Shown: piece by piece, positions 23,742 to 35,645 of the stretch
How the letters are laid out: the number at the start of each line of letters is the position of its first letter
Numbering within the stretch: the stretch's first letter is position 1
NCBI RefSeq assembly: GCF_000002595.2
Contig: NC_057016.1
Location: forward strand, 1,308,735 to 1,372,734
Direction of reading: 5' to 3'
DNA: 64,000 nt
Source of the DNA: Chlamydomonas reinhardtii
Lineage: Eukaryota; Chlorophyta; Chlorophyceae; Chlamydomonadales; Chlamydomonadaceae
Made by a program: the position numbers and the translations under genes
Notes under the pieces: generated by a model
What the model was told of the DNA's origin: nothing
What the model saw: only the letters and a program-made list of their open reading frames with translations
Databases searched by the model: none

Positions 23742-26700
23742 ATGGAGCAGTTCGCGCCAGTCTTGACGGTGCCGCGGCACTTTTGGGACAGAGAATTTGG
23801 CCCAGGCACTTCATTACCACGGCCAGTTTCTGTGTCGTTCGAGGTGGACGGCCAGCTGGCCCAGAATGTCCCGCCACAAGACTGTTATGTCTCTCTTACT
23901 GAGGACTCGGAGCTACGCCTGTAAGTTGTAATTCTTGGGCTTTGCCGGGTGTATAGGCGTCGCGTTTTCTAAACGTCGTAGCGACTGGTTTCTCTGGTTG
24001 CGCAGGTCCGGGCTCTGGAGTGTTTGCAATGATGTCTTTGCGGGGCACGTTGTGGTGGGATGGCGCCGGATATGCGAAGACGAGCTGCGACTCCAACTTT
24101 CTAGCCCTCGCGTTGATGACACCGTGGGCGACTCGGTGGATAAGAAGCGCCGCGCGCCTGCACACGCAGCTGAGCTGCAGGTGAATGCATAATGCTGCTC
24201 GGCCGGCGACTGTGTCTATGGGCGGAATTTGCACGTTTTGAGCGCAAGGTCCCGGGTGCGAACAAAACTGGGTGCCCGCGTTTTACAGGCGAAGGTCCCG
24301 GCGCTCGGCCTATCGATGCTTTCGGCGGGGCGCTCCCCTCTGGGTTGGGACGACAGAGAGCCGCAACCTGAGGTGAGAGCTGCGGACAAGGAGGGACGTC
24401 GCCGCCTTGCTGGGGTTTGTGCCGCGGCTGGTGTAGCAAAGCCGGGCAGTGGCGTGTCCCAAGTGCCTCCCCTCCCATCCCGAAGCTCGCTGAAAGTTGT
24501 GCCGAGGGGTCTCAGCAATTTGTGCTCCCAAATCTGTCGCAGGTCTCACTACCGCAGCTCCTGGGGACGATGCCGCCGCTGCCGGCCGTGGGCAGCTCAG
24601 CCGGGGTTGCTATGGCGTGGCGTGGCAGTGGCGGTGGTGGCCGCGGCCGGGGTGCTGGCCGCGGGCGGGGGCAGCTGCGCTCTTCCCAGACTGGCCGGGT
24701 ACGCTGCACGACCAGCAAATGCGCACTGAACGTCAAAAGCAATGCTTGCACTGCTTGCAAAACATCGGTTTGTGCGGGGTCCATTTAAGCCCGCATTCAA
24801 TTACACGGAAACCACGCCCTGTACGACGTGCCTAACCGACGCCTGACGGGTTTTCCCAACGCGAATTTCATTACATTGCAGGGCTGTGCGAAGCTGGTGC
24901 GCACCACGACGCGCCTTTACATAGGTGTGGGGCAGGTCCGGGAGTGGCTCGGAGAGGTCAACTCCCGAACGGAGCTTCTAGTCAAGGTGAGCTAACTGCC
25001 TGGTGAAACCGGGGCTGGAAACCCAGGCTGGACTCCGGTTTTCGACGGTGTCACCACGCCTTTATGTTAATGTTGGGACGTGTCTAGGGCCCGCTGGCTG
25101 TTGCAGCTTGGACCAACGGCCTGTGGTCACGTTACGGCAGTCGAAACTGGCCGTTGAAGCTGGCAGTCGAAGCAGGTGAACCCGGCCCCATTATGCTCTC
25201 CCTGCCAGCCGTCCGCACCACCCGCCTCCACAACACCATCCACACAGCAAGCCCCTAGCACCCGGCCTGAAACCGGTCCGGCCCCTCCTTTCTCACGCAC
25301 ACGCGCGGCCAGGCGCCCTACTCCAGGCGGCTGCACGGATTCGCATTCACAGTGTCGACCCCCTTGTGCTTTCCAAGCACGCACGACACTCTCCCCTCGT
25401 GCTCTCCCAACCCACGCGCACACCCTCTCGCCCTCACGCGCTCAGGTGAACCTGGACAGCCGGCTGGTGGCGGGCGTGCACCAGGCCGACCTGCTGTACA
25501 ACCGCGGCGCCCACTACTACTGGATCACCAGCCGCACCCTGAAGCGGGCGGCCATGGGCAAATGGTTCCTGGGCTGGAGCCACAGCGCCGCGGAGGGGCT
25601 GGTGCTGCTGCTGCGCTCGCCGTCGCGCGACGAGATGGCGGCGGCGATCGCGGAGGGCTTCCAGCTGAAGGAGGAGGAAGAGGAGGAAGCCACGGACGCG
25701 GGTGCGGGCGGAGGAGGAGGAGGCGGGGCGCCCTCCGGCAGCCCTCCCGGGCCCTCCATGCGCGCCGCAGGTGGCGGCGGGGCCGGCAGCGAGCGGCTTG
25801 GGGATCAGGAGGCCGCGGCTCTCGACCGGTCCGACGGGCTGCTGCTGCCCGCGGGCACCGGCAGGGCAGGGCGTGCGCAGGCGACTCGCAGCTTGGCGGC
25901 GCTTGCGTACGGCGGCGGCGATGGCGACCTGCTGATGCCGCCGCCCGCCCCAGTGGTGGGCGGGTTGGACCTGGCGGCCGGGGGTGGCGTCGGCAGCATG
26001 GGCGCGGGCAGCGCAGGCGGCCTTCTGGCACAGGAGTCGCCGTCGCTACGGCGCCAGGCGGGCTCGGGCTGGCGCAGCGGGCCCGGGCCGGAAGAGGACG
26101 AGGTGGTTTCTGGGGCCATGGCGCACGACGGCAGCGAGCAGCGCGGCGGCGGCCGCGGCGGCAGCAACGGGCCCGGCGGGCAGGTGGCGCACTCGGGCGA
26201 CCCGCGGCTGCTGCTACAGCAGCAGCGCGGCGCACTGCCGACGGGCTCGGGAGGTGGAGGCGGGCCGCGGCGTGGCACGCCGGCACTGAGCACGGGAAGC
26301 GGGGCGGACCGGGAGCGCAGCCACAGCCAGCTGCGTGGTGACGCCGGGGGCCTGCTGGACCACCACCGGGACCTGGAGCAGCTGCTCGGCGGCGCCGCCA
26401 GCACGGGCAGCGGCGGCGCCGGGCCCAGCTGGCTGGGTCAGGGGCCGTCATATCGGGGGCAGCAGCAGTCCAGCAGGAGCGGCGGAAGCGCCGGCAGCGA
26501 GGGCCGCGGCGGCGGCGGCGGAAGCGGCTCGGTGCTTATATCGGGCGGCACGGCGGCTCGCTACACCAACTTCGAGGAGGTGCCCGGCGGCTCGGCCTTT
26601 GGCACGGCCGTGCTGAACCTGCAGGCTGACGCCGGCGGTCAGGAGCTGCTGCCCGGGCTGCAGGGCGGCCACGGCGGCGGCGGCGGCGGCCCGCTGCCCA

Positions 26701-27134
26701 GCGTGTCTCAGCAGATCGGCGGCGGGCTAGGGCCGGGCCGGCCGCCGGGCGGCGCCGGCGCCGGCGCCAACGCCGCAGGTGGAGCTGGCGTCGGGCCGGG
26801 CGGGACGCTGATGTCGCAGGCCGGCCCCGCCGCCAGCATTGCCTCCACGCCGTCGCACGCGGCGCCAACGCAGCTGACGGCGGGCAGCGCCGGCATGCTG
26901 CAGAACCTGGCGTCGGGTGTGCTGGGCGGGCCTGCCTCCAGCCCGCTGCGGCTGCCCGCCAACGTGTCGGAGCTGCTGCCGCCCGAGTATCTGCCGGCGG
27001 CGGTGTCGGTGCGCTACACGCTGGACGGCTCGCTGCAGGCCGACGTGTTCGGCTGCGAGGTGCGTGCCATGTGTGTGTGTACGGTGTTAAAAAACGAAGC
27101 CCGCCCAGGCGGCGTCGGTGTGTGTGTGTGTGTG

Positions 27135-27186
<52 letters not shown>

Positions 27187-30100
27187 AACGAGAACGGGAC
27201 ACGGGCTCGGGCGCGGGTGGGGCGAGGCTCACACCAGAGGGCAGGGTGGGGCGGGGGCGGGGGCCTTGCCGTGCGCTGTGGGCTGTGGGCTGCAGGCTGC
27301 GTTCTAGCTTTGTTGCTGCGGCGGCGGGGAGGGGGGGGGGGTTGTACATACCAGCCCGAACTAAACCGAACCCAATGCAATAGAGCGAGGAGGAGAGCGT
27401 GGCCTATGCTTCGACAACGGAGTGGCACTCGACATAAGTCCCCATCCCCGAAGTGCACCGAGTTCCCAGCTTATGGGCGTACAAGGGTTGTTGGAAAAGC
27501 GGTACAGGATGCATTGAAGGCTGACGGGGGAGGGTTTGCGGTCCTCGACGGTCCCTGCAGTTTTGGCGGGTTCCCGGCGGACATTGGGCCTGGCGGGAGC
27601 GGCAGGGGCGGGACTGGAGGGCGGAACAGCAACGGGAAGGCTAGGATTCTGCAATGTGCGAGAACATGCATGTCAGATTGACCCCAGCGGATTCCCTAGC
27701 TGTGCACGGGTGCGTGTTGTTCAATGAAAGGGATACATGTGTTGGAGGTGGGGGTGATACAGTGACAGGGTGAGAGGCACGGGCGCGGACGGGGGGCGGG
27801 GCGGGGCGGAGCGGGGGTTTCGCTGTGGGCTGTGGGCTGCGGGCTGGCTTTGATGTTGAATCGGCGGGGATTGCGGTCCTCCCCGTTCATAATCTTTGCC
27901 GTTTAGAGGGCTACGAGGGAGGTGACAGGGGCGGGACGGAAGGCGGATGGAGTTCAGCACCGGGGAAGGCTGGGATCCAACGTACATTCGAGAACATGTT
28001 AGGATCATCCCTGCGGACTCAACACCTAGCTGTATCCTGGATCTGGAAGAAGTCCCTGACATGTCAAGTTGCGTATCAGCCCAAGTACGACAAGTGTTCC
28101 AAAAGTACGACAGTTGGGTACGACAACCCGACACCTGTCGCACTTCAATGCCACCCCTTGGTCCGGGCACTGCCATGTTTCTCCCACTGCCCTCGCATAC
28201 TTTCGCCCCTCTTAAAGGCTATCCTCGCCCCTGGCCCTGGCTCTTGCCCCTTGTCTCCACCACGTCCCGCAGATCCACCGCACACGGCAGGGCCACTGCC
28301 ACCTCTTCAACCTGCCCTCGGCGCTGCTGGAAGGCAGGCTGCAGCAGGACTGGATGATATCCGAGGACGGCTGCCTGGTCCTGTGCCTCAAGACTGCGCC
28401 GCCGGGGCAGGGCCTGCTGCAGACGCAAGGCACGCACCCCGGCACAGGGCTTGGGGAGAAGGTGAGCGTGCGCAGCAACATGGTCCCCGGGCCCAAGGCG
28501 GCGGCGGCGCAGGCGGGCGCGCAGGTGCGTGTTCGTTCGCGGCGACCTGGCGGGGCGGCGAGGAGGCGGCCTGGCCCAGCAAGGGACGAAGGCTTGATGT
28601 ATGGGCCGGTAGATGAAGGCTTCGTGCTTTGTTGTATTGGTGGGTGCTTGCTCAGCTCTTGCAATGCGGCGGCACCTTCATCTGCTCTGGTCCCGCGTCT
28701 CTTCGCCCCGTCACACCCTGTCCACACGCCTTTGCAGGGTGCGGGCGAGGCGGCGCGAGGGCTGCCCGGGCCGCGAGGCCCCAACAACCCGCCTAGCCGC
28801 ACGCAGCCGGCCGCGGAGGCAGCCGCAGGCCGCGCCACGGAGCTGCTGCCGGATGCTAGCGCGGCGCTGCCGCCCCTAGGGCCCGGCGGCGGCGCGGCTG
28901 CTTCTGCCGCTGCACAGCGCCAACAGCCCGAGTCGGGCGCAGCCGCGGGCGCCGGGACACAGGGGCAGGGCTCGGGCTCCGGGGCGTCTGGAGGGGACCC
29001 GGGTATTGTCAATGCGACGCTGCCGAGGAAGCCGGACGGGAAGAACCCGCTGTTCGTGGCGCGCTCGACGCTGGAGAGCATCTACGGCCCCGGCCCGGTG
29101 CAGCTGCCGTTGCCGGTGATTGTGCGGTTCCAGATTGGAGACGAGCTGGACCCGCAGGTGCGTCAAGCAGGGGGTGGGCTTGCGAGGGGGTGTCACCGGG
29201 GACCGGTGAGGAGTTGAAGCTGCTTAGCGGGGCGGTTGCGAAGCGGCCCAGGGCCAAGCAGGTCGTACGAACGCCGTTCTGCGCCAGCTCTACACGGGCT
29301 GACGAGCCCAGCCGCCCCGCGTGGCCGCTGCGCGGGCGTCAGCGCGGCCGGTACCCGCCGCCCTCTCTTCCAGCCTTTCATCGCTCCACCCGAACACGCT
29401 GCGCATCCTTCTGCCGCCGCCTGCTATTGCAGGTGTATCTTGCGGAGGTGGTGGAGGCGGGCGCCGGCCAACCGCAGCTGCTGGGCACGCCGGCGGACGT
29501 GCTGCACGGCCGCATACTTGTGGGTTGGGGCCGCATGTCGATCATCGGCCACAAAGTGCTGGTGCCCATTCTGGAGCAGCGCGAGGAGCCGCCGCAGCCG
29601 GTGAGGGTGAAATCGTCTCATGACATGGTGTGGTCGTACAGCGGGGGCTCCGGATGTTGGAGGCAGGGACGGGGCAAGTATTATTGTTGCCCCGGGGTCG
29701 GGGCCGGGGCCAGGTCGCGAGCCGAAACTGGGGGCGGACGGCTTACCTGTATGCACTTTGAGCTGTCTGAACGCCAGGGCGGGTTGGATGCAGGGACGTG
29801 GACGGGGCCGGGGGCCGGGATGGGGATGGCGACCGTGGCGGGGACGGGTCCAAGGGCGGGGGCTGCGGGAGGTGCGGCTGCCTACAGGAATCCTGGGAGG
29901 GAGCGAGAGTGGTGGAGCAGCTGCGGGAAGCCCCCGGCTTGCGGTGCCCGTGTGCCGCGGTGCCTCTTCAGCTTCTGGGCGGCCCTAGCCAGGCTGCAAA
30001 GCTGTATGCCCTTTGACGAGGTCAGCATGTGCACGCCCCATGGCCTCGAGAGCTGAGGCGTTCTCTTTTCCATGTCGCTGGATGACTGCAGGCCAAGGCT

Positions 30101-31414
30101 GGCGTGGCAGCAACCACTGGGAGGCCGCTGTCGTCTGACGAGGCGTCCCGTCTGGGCGCCACCAACGGCTCCGGCTCGGGTGCTTCTGGCGGCTCCGGCG
30201 CGTCCACTCAGGCGCCAGGCGGCACGCCCGCGGCCTCGGGCGCCCTGAAGAGCCAGCCGTCACACTCGGTCGCGGCCGGGTTCACCGCTGCGTCCGGCGA
30301 CATGGCAAAGACGCGATCGCCAGACACGGGTGTCGCATCCATGTCCGGCATCCCCGGCGGTGGCGGCGGCGGTGGCGGCTCCACGCCCGCCATACGCAAC
30401 CTGGGGCAGTCGCCGAGCGCGGGCGGCGCCGCGGGCGGGCTGCTGACGGGGATGCCGCCGCCGTCGGCTCCGCCGCCGCTGCAGCCGATGCTGAGCGGGT
30501 CGATGCTGCCGGGCGTGGGCAGCAGCAAGTTTCCGCCCACAGGCAGCCAGGCGCTGCTGAACCAGGGCAGCAACCTGTTGCCCGCGCAGGCCAGCAACCT
30601 GCCGCTGGCGGGCAGCTCCCGGCCCGAGCTGGCGGCGCTCAACAGCCGGCCGTCGGTGGCGCTGGGGGCGCGGATGAGCACGCCGGGGCTGCGGGCTGCC
30701 CTGTCCACGCCAGACTTGGGCGGCACAGGTGGCGGCAGCCCTAGCGGGCTGCTGCAAACGCTAGCATCGACCTCGATGCCGGGGCCTATGCACGCGCCCG
30801 CGTCGCGGCCGCCGACGGCCGGCGGGCGCCCCGCAGGCAACACCGGCTGGGCGCATGAGTCGGGCCCAGCGGCTGGCAGCGGCGGCGGAGGGTTGGCGGC
30901 TGGCCTGCACGCGCCTTCCGCTTTTGCGCTATCGGGACCGCAGCTGGAGCTGGCGCCGTCACAGCAGCACCCGAACCAGCAACTGCAACAGCAGCAACAG
31001 CAGCAGGACGCGGGCGCGACGGCTCCGAGCAGCCGGTCCGGCGCCCCTGCGGCCAGTGCAGCTGGCAACGCGGCTGCGCCGCACCGGCAGGAGGGGCAGC
31101 AACCGAAGACGCTGGCACAGTTTGCGGCGGCGCTTGGGCACGTGGCTATGGCCGCTCGTGCTGACGGCCAAACGCAGCCGAGGCTGGAGCTTGACTACAG
31201 CCTCGGCACGGCACACCGCGATGGGGCGGACAACGGCGGTCGCTCTGCAGGGCACGGGAGCGCGCGTGACGGGCGCGGGCAGGCTCGGGCTCAGGCCCAG
31301 GATGCGGGCCAGAGCAATGGTGCTGCGATGGAGGAAGACATGGGCGCAAGGCCGCCGGGCGCGCGCGCCGTGCTGCGTTTGCTGAGTGCGGTGGAGCGGG
31401 AGCCAGACACCTGA
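23742..31414 (+). CDS. Large protein with four B3-like beta modules
   Basis: Unnamed protein of about 1490 residues. Exons: 23742-23920, 24006-24180, 24289-24372, 24543-24698, 24882-24986, 25446-27059, 28273-28524, 28738-29157, 29433-29600, 30092-31414; all junction phases agree. Four regions share one pattern: a hydrophobic strand with a DG turn, a variable linker, then a strand ending in LhLhL. Copy 1 has VSVSFEVDGQL and LRLQL (exons 1-2). Copy 2 has TELLVKVNLDSRLV and LVLLL (exons 5-6). Copy 3 has VSVRYTLDGSL and LVLCL (exons 6-7). Copy 4 has VIVRFQIGDEL and KVLVPIL (exons 8-9). The LPxxV-type lead-in and GW in copies 1, 2 and 4 recall plant B3 DNA-binding domains, so nuclear DNA binding is my inference, not proven. 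The linkers between modules are long Gly/Ser/Gln low complexity, as in many algal nuclear proteins. The intron after 27059 carries a GT repeat. Confidence 0.75.
27084..27185. repeat. GT repeat with embedded TTAAAAAACGAA unit (intronic)
   Basis: A unit GTTAAAAAACGAAGCCCGCC near 27086 is followed by about 70 bp of TG repeat, inside the intron after exon 6 of the B3-like gene. The same unit recurs twice inside GT repeats at 51301-51460, so unit and microsatellite travel together. Confidence 0.8.
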
Positions 31415-33300
31415 TCCACCCGGCTGCGCAGCTAGAGAATATGTAGTGTCTTACATTGGTGCGTGCGCAAGGGTTCCCTAGTGCCCGGCAGCTGCGAGGA
31501 ATGTGCGTTTCTTCAGCATATGTGAAGGCATGGTCAGGAGACGGCACATCGGCTAGATTTGAGTTAACACTGCTTAGGTCAGATGAATGCCAGCACTCAC
31601 ACATTCCCTCCGCGCCAGTCTTTGCGCAGAGGCAGCCTGCCATTTGCATTGGTCGCTGTCCATATGTGGTGGTCTTGTCGCACATACAACGAAGGCCCTT
31701 GCACACGCCGGTTGGCATACTGGCTAGCACCGTACTTTTCATGTCCTTGCATGTTCTTCACAACAGCAACGACAACAACAAATAGCGGGGCTTCAGGACT
31801 GCCACGCGACCGCATTGTGGTTTATAGATCGCAGCCCGAGGGCGCTTTAGCGTAATTGCAGATGCGTGGGGTGAGGTGCCTTGTGTTCGGGTGCCGGGCC
31901 TGAGTGCCCTGCGATTGACTCCCGTGCGGAGCCGTTCTTACTATTGATTGCAAGCCTCATGGCGAGACAACGCGACGCGCCTGCTGCGGATATGTGTTGT
32001 AGCAGCGCGGTCGGAGCAAGAACTAAGTTGAGGACCTGGGGAGAATTTGAAAGGTCATCTGACAGTGCATATGAGACGGGCGCATCCGCAAAGTGGGACC
32101 ACTACAATGGTAGGCACTTGATTTCCCTTTTTACGTGGTCGGTTCTTATAGATGTGCGCCGATGAAGCTACGAGGGTCCAAGTGGATGCGGCGGGGCATT
32201 GGCATGCATTGCTAACATCATCACAGCATAAAATTCTGTGTGCATGGGATGTGGGCCATGGATGACAAGCCCCAATGAGAGGTGGATGTATGGGCTTGGT
32301 CTCACCAAAACAATGCGGGCACATTACAGCTGCGGGTTTTCCAAACTAATCGCGCCTGGTTCACACCCTCAGGGGATGGCAGGTGCTAGCGCATTGGCAA
32401 AGCGCCGTTGGTCGCAAATGAAGGGGAGGCAGGGGTAATGAACAATGGTCAGAACAGTGTACCCGGGAGTTGGCACGAAATTCACTGGGGTTGGGAAGCC
32501 GGCAAGGTGCCAAGCCTGACGCTATAATCAGGCCCGGCCGATGTGCGCATATCATCATACTGTGTTAACGCCACCAGTTCAGGTTACTTCAGTCGGGATA
32601 ATGTCATGGCCAGTAATGTAGAGAGACTACTGCAAGGGAAATCTTGTTGGTGCGGCCCCTCACTACATCAACTTTGCCGCAGTGCTCACTATAAGCAAAT
32701 CATGGACAGTTGCAGGCAAGGTTTGCATGGGTCTGGGTTGTTATGTTGCGGGCCATCGTGCGGTTGTGCCTTGCATGGGTGGTTGGCTGCGCAGAATGGC
32801 TGATGGCGCTTGCATATGAACGCTGTGAACTTACGCTCTCGGCAGACTATGGCACGTGGGACCTGCGCAAGGGAAATGTTGTTGCTGTGTTAGAAGGTTG
32901 GGAGTGTGTGTCCCTTTCCACGGTAACGCGACCACGGTAACGCGACCAGGCCCATCGCCTCACTTCAAGGAGACGCAAAGGCCGGCAGACAGACTTCCGT
33001 TTAGGCGGTCGTCATATGATTACGTAGTACGGAACCGCTCGTGCTATCTTGACCTAATCACAACTCTTTGATGCCTCCCCTAGTTCGCAGTTATTACACC
33101 AATGACCGCGCCGGCAGGCTCATAGAGTTTGCTGACGCGCAATCCTCATGCTCCGGGCGCCCGGCCAGGCAATAGCACCTGTGGCGCCTACAACGCCACA
33201 TCGTCGCAACCGAGCCACATGAGCGCCACCGCGCACACTGGCCGCCGCTCTGACAGAAGAGGTTGCGCAGCGCCACATCGTGCAGTCCTTACAGGGCTTG

Positions 33301-33398
33301 GCCGCGGCGGCGGCGGCGCAGGGCCTGGGCCCAGCAGTGGCGGCGTGCCTCTTCGTAGCGGAGGGGGCAGGCATGGCCACATGCAGGAGGAGAGCGCG
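33301..33398 (+). repeat. Dispersed GC-rich repeat, copy 1
   Basis: Reads GGCGCAGGGCCTGGGCCCAG onward and matches the reverse complement of 45069-45170 over about 100 bp, including the downstream GTGGCGGCGTGC and GGAGAGCGCGG segments. Family unknown. Confidence 0.7.
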
Positions 33399-34548
33399 GT
33401 GCCAGCCCTATTTTCCCTTGCGAGGGAGAACCACCTTTGACCGTTCTTGTCTCTTCCGATGTGGCTGGCTCTGTAAGGAACCTAGTTCCAAAACGGCATG
33501 CTCGTTACAGGCTCATTCTTTGGCGGTGTGGTGTGGTGGGTGTGATGCGGCACAGGCAGAATGTACTGGTGCCCAACTGCCCATAGGTGCCGTACAATGG
33601 ATTGGCCGGGCAGGGCCGGGCTTGCAGGGCTGTGAAGCGGCGGGCATACTCAAAATGCTAAGAACACGGTTACCAGCAGGAAAGGCATTCCTGCCGGCAC
33701 GATACCGAAACACCTGAGGCAGGAGAGGGCTTTTACTCTGCGCAATACCGGTAGGCATTGCCAATCGTACATCATTTGTCCGTCGTTCGTTTCTTCCAGT
33801 CCCCGCGGCGTTACACGCAATGACGAGTGTGGTGGGAACGAATGCGTACGTAGACCAGAGCGGACGGCGGAGTGGGCTTGCAGGTGGCACGAGAGTAGGC
33901 AGTCAGTAGCGCAAGTTGCGAATTCACATGTTACCTCGTAACCGACGGTAAACGCTGTGGACGGTCGCGCCCATGGCTGGCTGACAGAAAGCGGCTGCTG
34001 TATTGGGATGGCTGGGCTGGACGACGGCGGCCGGGCGTTGCTTGGGACTACCAGAAAGGATGCGCCCGAAACCAACCTGGAGAACACCAGCGCCACCGGT
34101 GCCCAGCACGACATGTATGGGAGGGAGGGAGGGACAGGAGGCGTGATGCACTGCCGCGTAAAAGCTATGGCGCGAGGCGCGAGGCAAGCAACGTCACCCC
34201 CAAAAACAACCGCGAGGACATGGTGCGCGAGTCGGGCTGCGGGCTGTGGCTGTGCGCTGCGTTGGGTGGATAAACGAAGAACACTAAGTATGGCGAAGTG
34301 ATGGATGCGGTTAAATGAGCAAGTGCGCCGGGCGGCCGAGGAAGTAACGACAGCGCGATCGCTGCATGGCTCATCCCGGTCGCACTGCGGTTGGCATGGG
34401 CGCGTGCGATGCATGCCGTGCGACACCAGGAAGCCCGACTCTGGAAACACAAACGCTGACGAAGAGGCAAGGGAGCAAACAGCAGGCAGGTGACGGGTGC
34501 GGACCGCATTGCGGTTCCCCACGCAACAGTGGAGCCGCCGCAATGTCA

Positions 34549-35190
34549 CGGCAACCCCGCGGAGTCATACGCCGGTCTATTCCAGGGCGCAGTAGTAAAC
34601 ACCATAGCGGCCCATACAGCTTTTGTTGCCTTACTGCCCCTTGCGGTTACATCGGGTGTGGACTCTTCCAGCTTTCCGTGCGGCTTTCATTCGTCGCCTG
34701 CACCACTTCTACACCCGTCTTTACGCACGTCCGGAGTTGAAGTAAGCTGCCGCCGCGCCGCAGATGCGGACGTGCTGATGAAGGCCGCGGCGCTGCGAGT
34801 CAAGAAGTATCGTAGCATTGCCAGGCACGGCCAAGGGCACGGCTCCACTGGCTGCAATGCTCCACCACCGCAACGCCTACAAGTGCATTCAAGGCAACGC
34901 GCGCATGCCACATGGCATGGCCCCAGGCCCCTGATGGCCCCGCCAATTCGCCAGGACGCCAGGAGCGGCCCACAAGCCTGTCATACACTGCTGGTCGGCT
35001 ACATGAGAACGCACAGAGACCAAGAAACGGCATGGGCAGATGGTGGTGTGAACCTGCGAGGTGACAAGGCAAGGCCGGACCCTGCACCACTGCTGCCAGG
35101 GTCCCCACCGCACGCCCGGCCCGGGTCTCAGCACGACACCACATGACCCAACCACGGCAACAACACATCCCATGAGTATTGAACACACCA
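34549..35190 (-). repeat. 0.6 kb dispersed repeat, copy A (inverted relative to copy B)
   Basis: Read on the minus strand it begins GTGTTCAATACTCATGGG and ends near GTTTACTACTGCGCC, aligning over about 600 bp with 51460-52075 on the plus strand, mostly substitutions with a few short indels. A further GCGGGGTTGCC is shared beyond the end after a gap of about 25 bases in copy B. No conserved open frame is convincing. I infer a non-autonomous mobile element or old segmental copy. Confidence 0.8.
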
Positions 35191-35640
35191 TACACCCACA
35201 AAAACGTGCACAACCCGCGGCGCATCTGGGTCCAGCAGCAACCAGCCCTTCCAGCCTACCGTATACACGTGTTGCTTGTTACACCCCGCACACCCTGCAA
35301 CCCGGTACATGTGGCACATCACGGCTGCAAGGTTTGTCCTTCGCCCGTCGCAGATTCGCCCCCACTGTAGCCTTTTCGAACACCTGCACAACCAGCACAC
35401 CGCCCTCCGCCCCGATACGGCAAACCAAAATGAACCGCCCGCAAACGAGTCCGCCAACTGCCCAGCTCCTGCCTCTCATCGCTATCCCGCTGCGTCATAC
35501 AATAAGCAGTGGACCTCACGTGAGACTCGGGCGCAGCGCAGGCCGCGCTGCGTCGCCCTCTCCTCCGACAGCAGCCGCTCCACGACCGGCGCTGCCCCAG
35601 CCCCCGCCCCAGCTCCAGCTCCGTAGTGACTGGTGGCGTC

Positions 35641-35645
35641 TTACA
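35641..35645 (-). terminator. TGTAA polyadenylation motif overlapping the MAPR stop
   Basis: The stop reads TTG TAA, so TGTAA overlaps it. In volvocine algae cleavage usually follows 10-20 nt after this motif. If used, the 3' UTR would be extremely short; a later signal may be used instead. Confidence 0.35.

Larger units (their letters stand above)
31415..35640. other. Intergenic, 4.2 kb
   Basis: Contains the 3' UTR of the B3-like gene, a short GC-rich repeat at 33301-33398 with an inverted relative at 45069-45170, and copy A of a 0.6 kb dispersed repeat. Open frames occur, including a long minus-strand one at about 33650-34549, but none has a recognisable domain or a convincing start. Confidence 0.55.

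Noticed and set aside
25525-26451. 308-codon minus-strand Arg/Pro-rich frame
   Set aside because: Antisense shadow of the low-complexity part of the B3-like gene.
33650-34549. 299-codon minus-strand open frame
   Set aside because: It opens at GTG, has no recognisable domain or splice context and overlaps the edge of repeat copy A. Likely chance.
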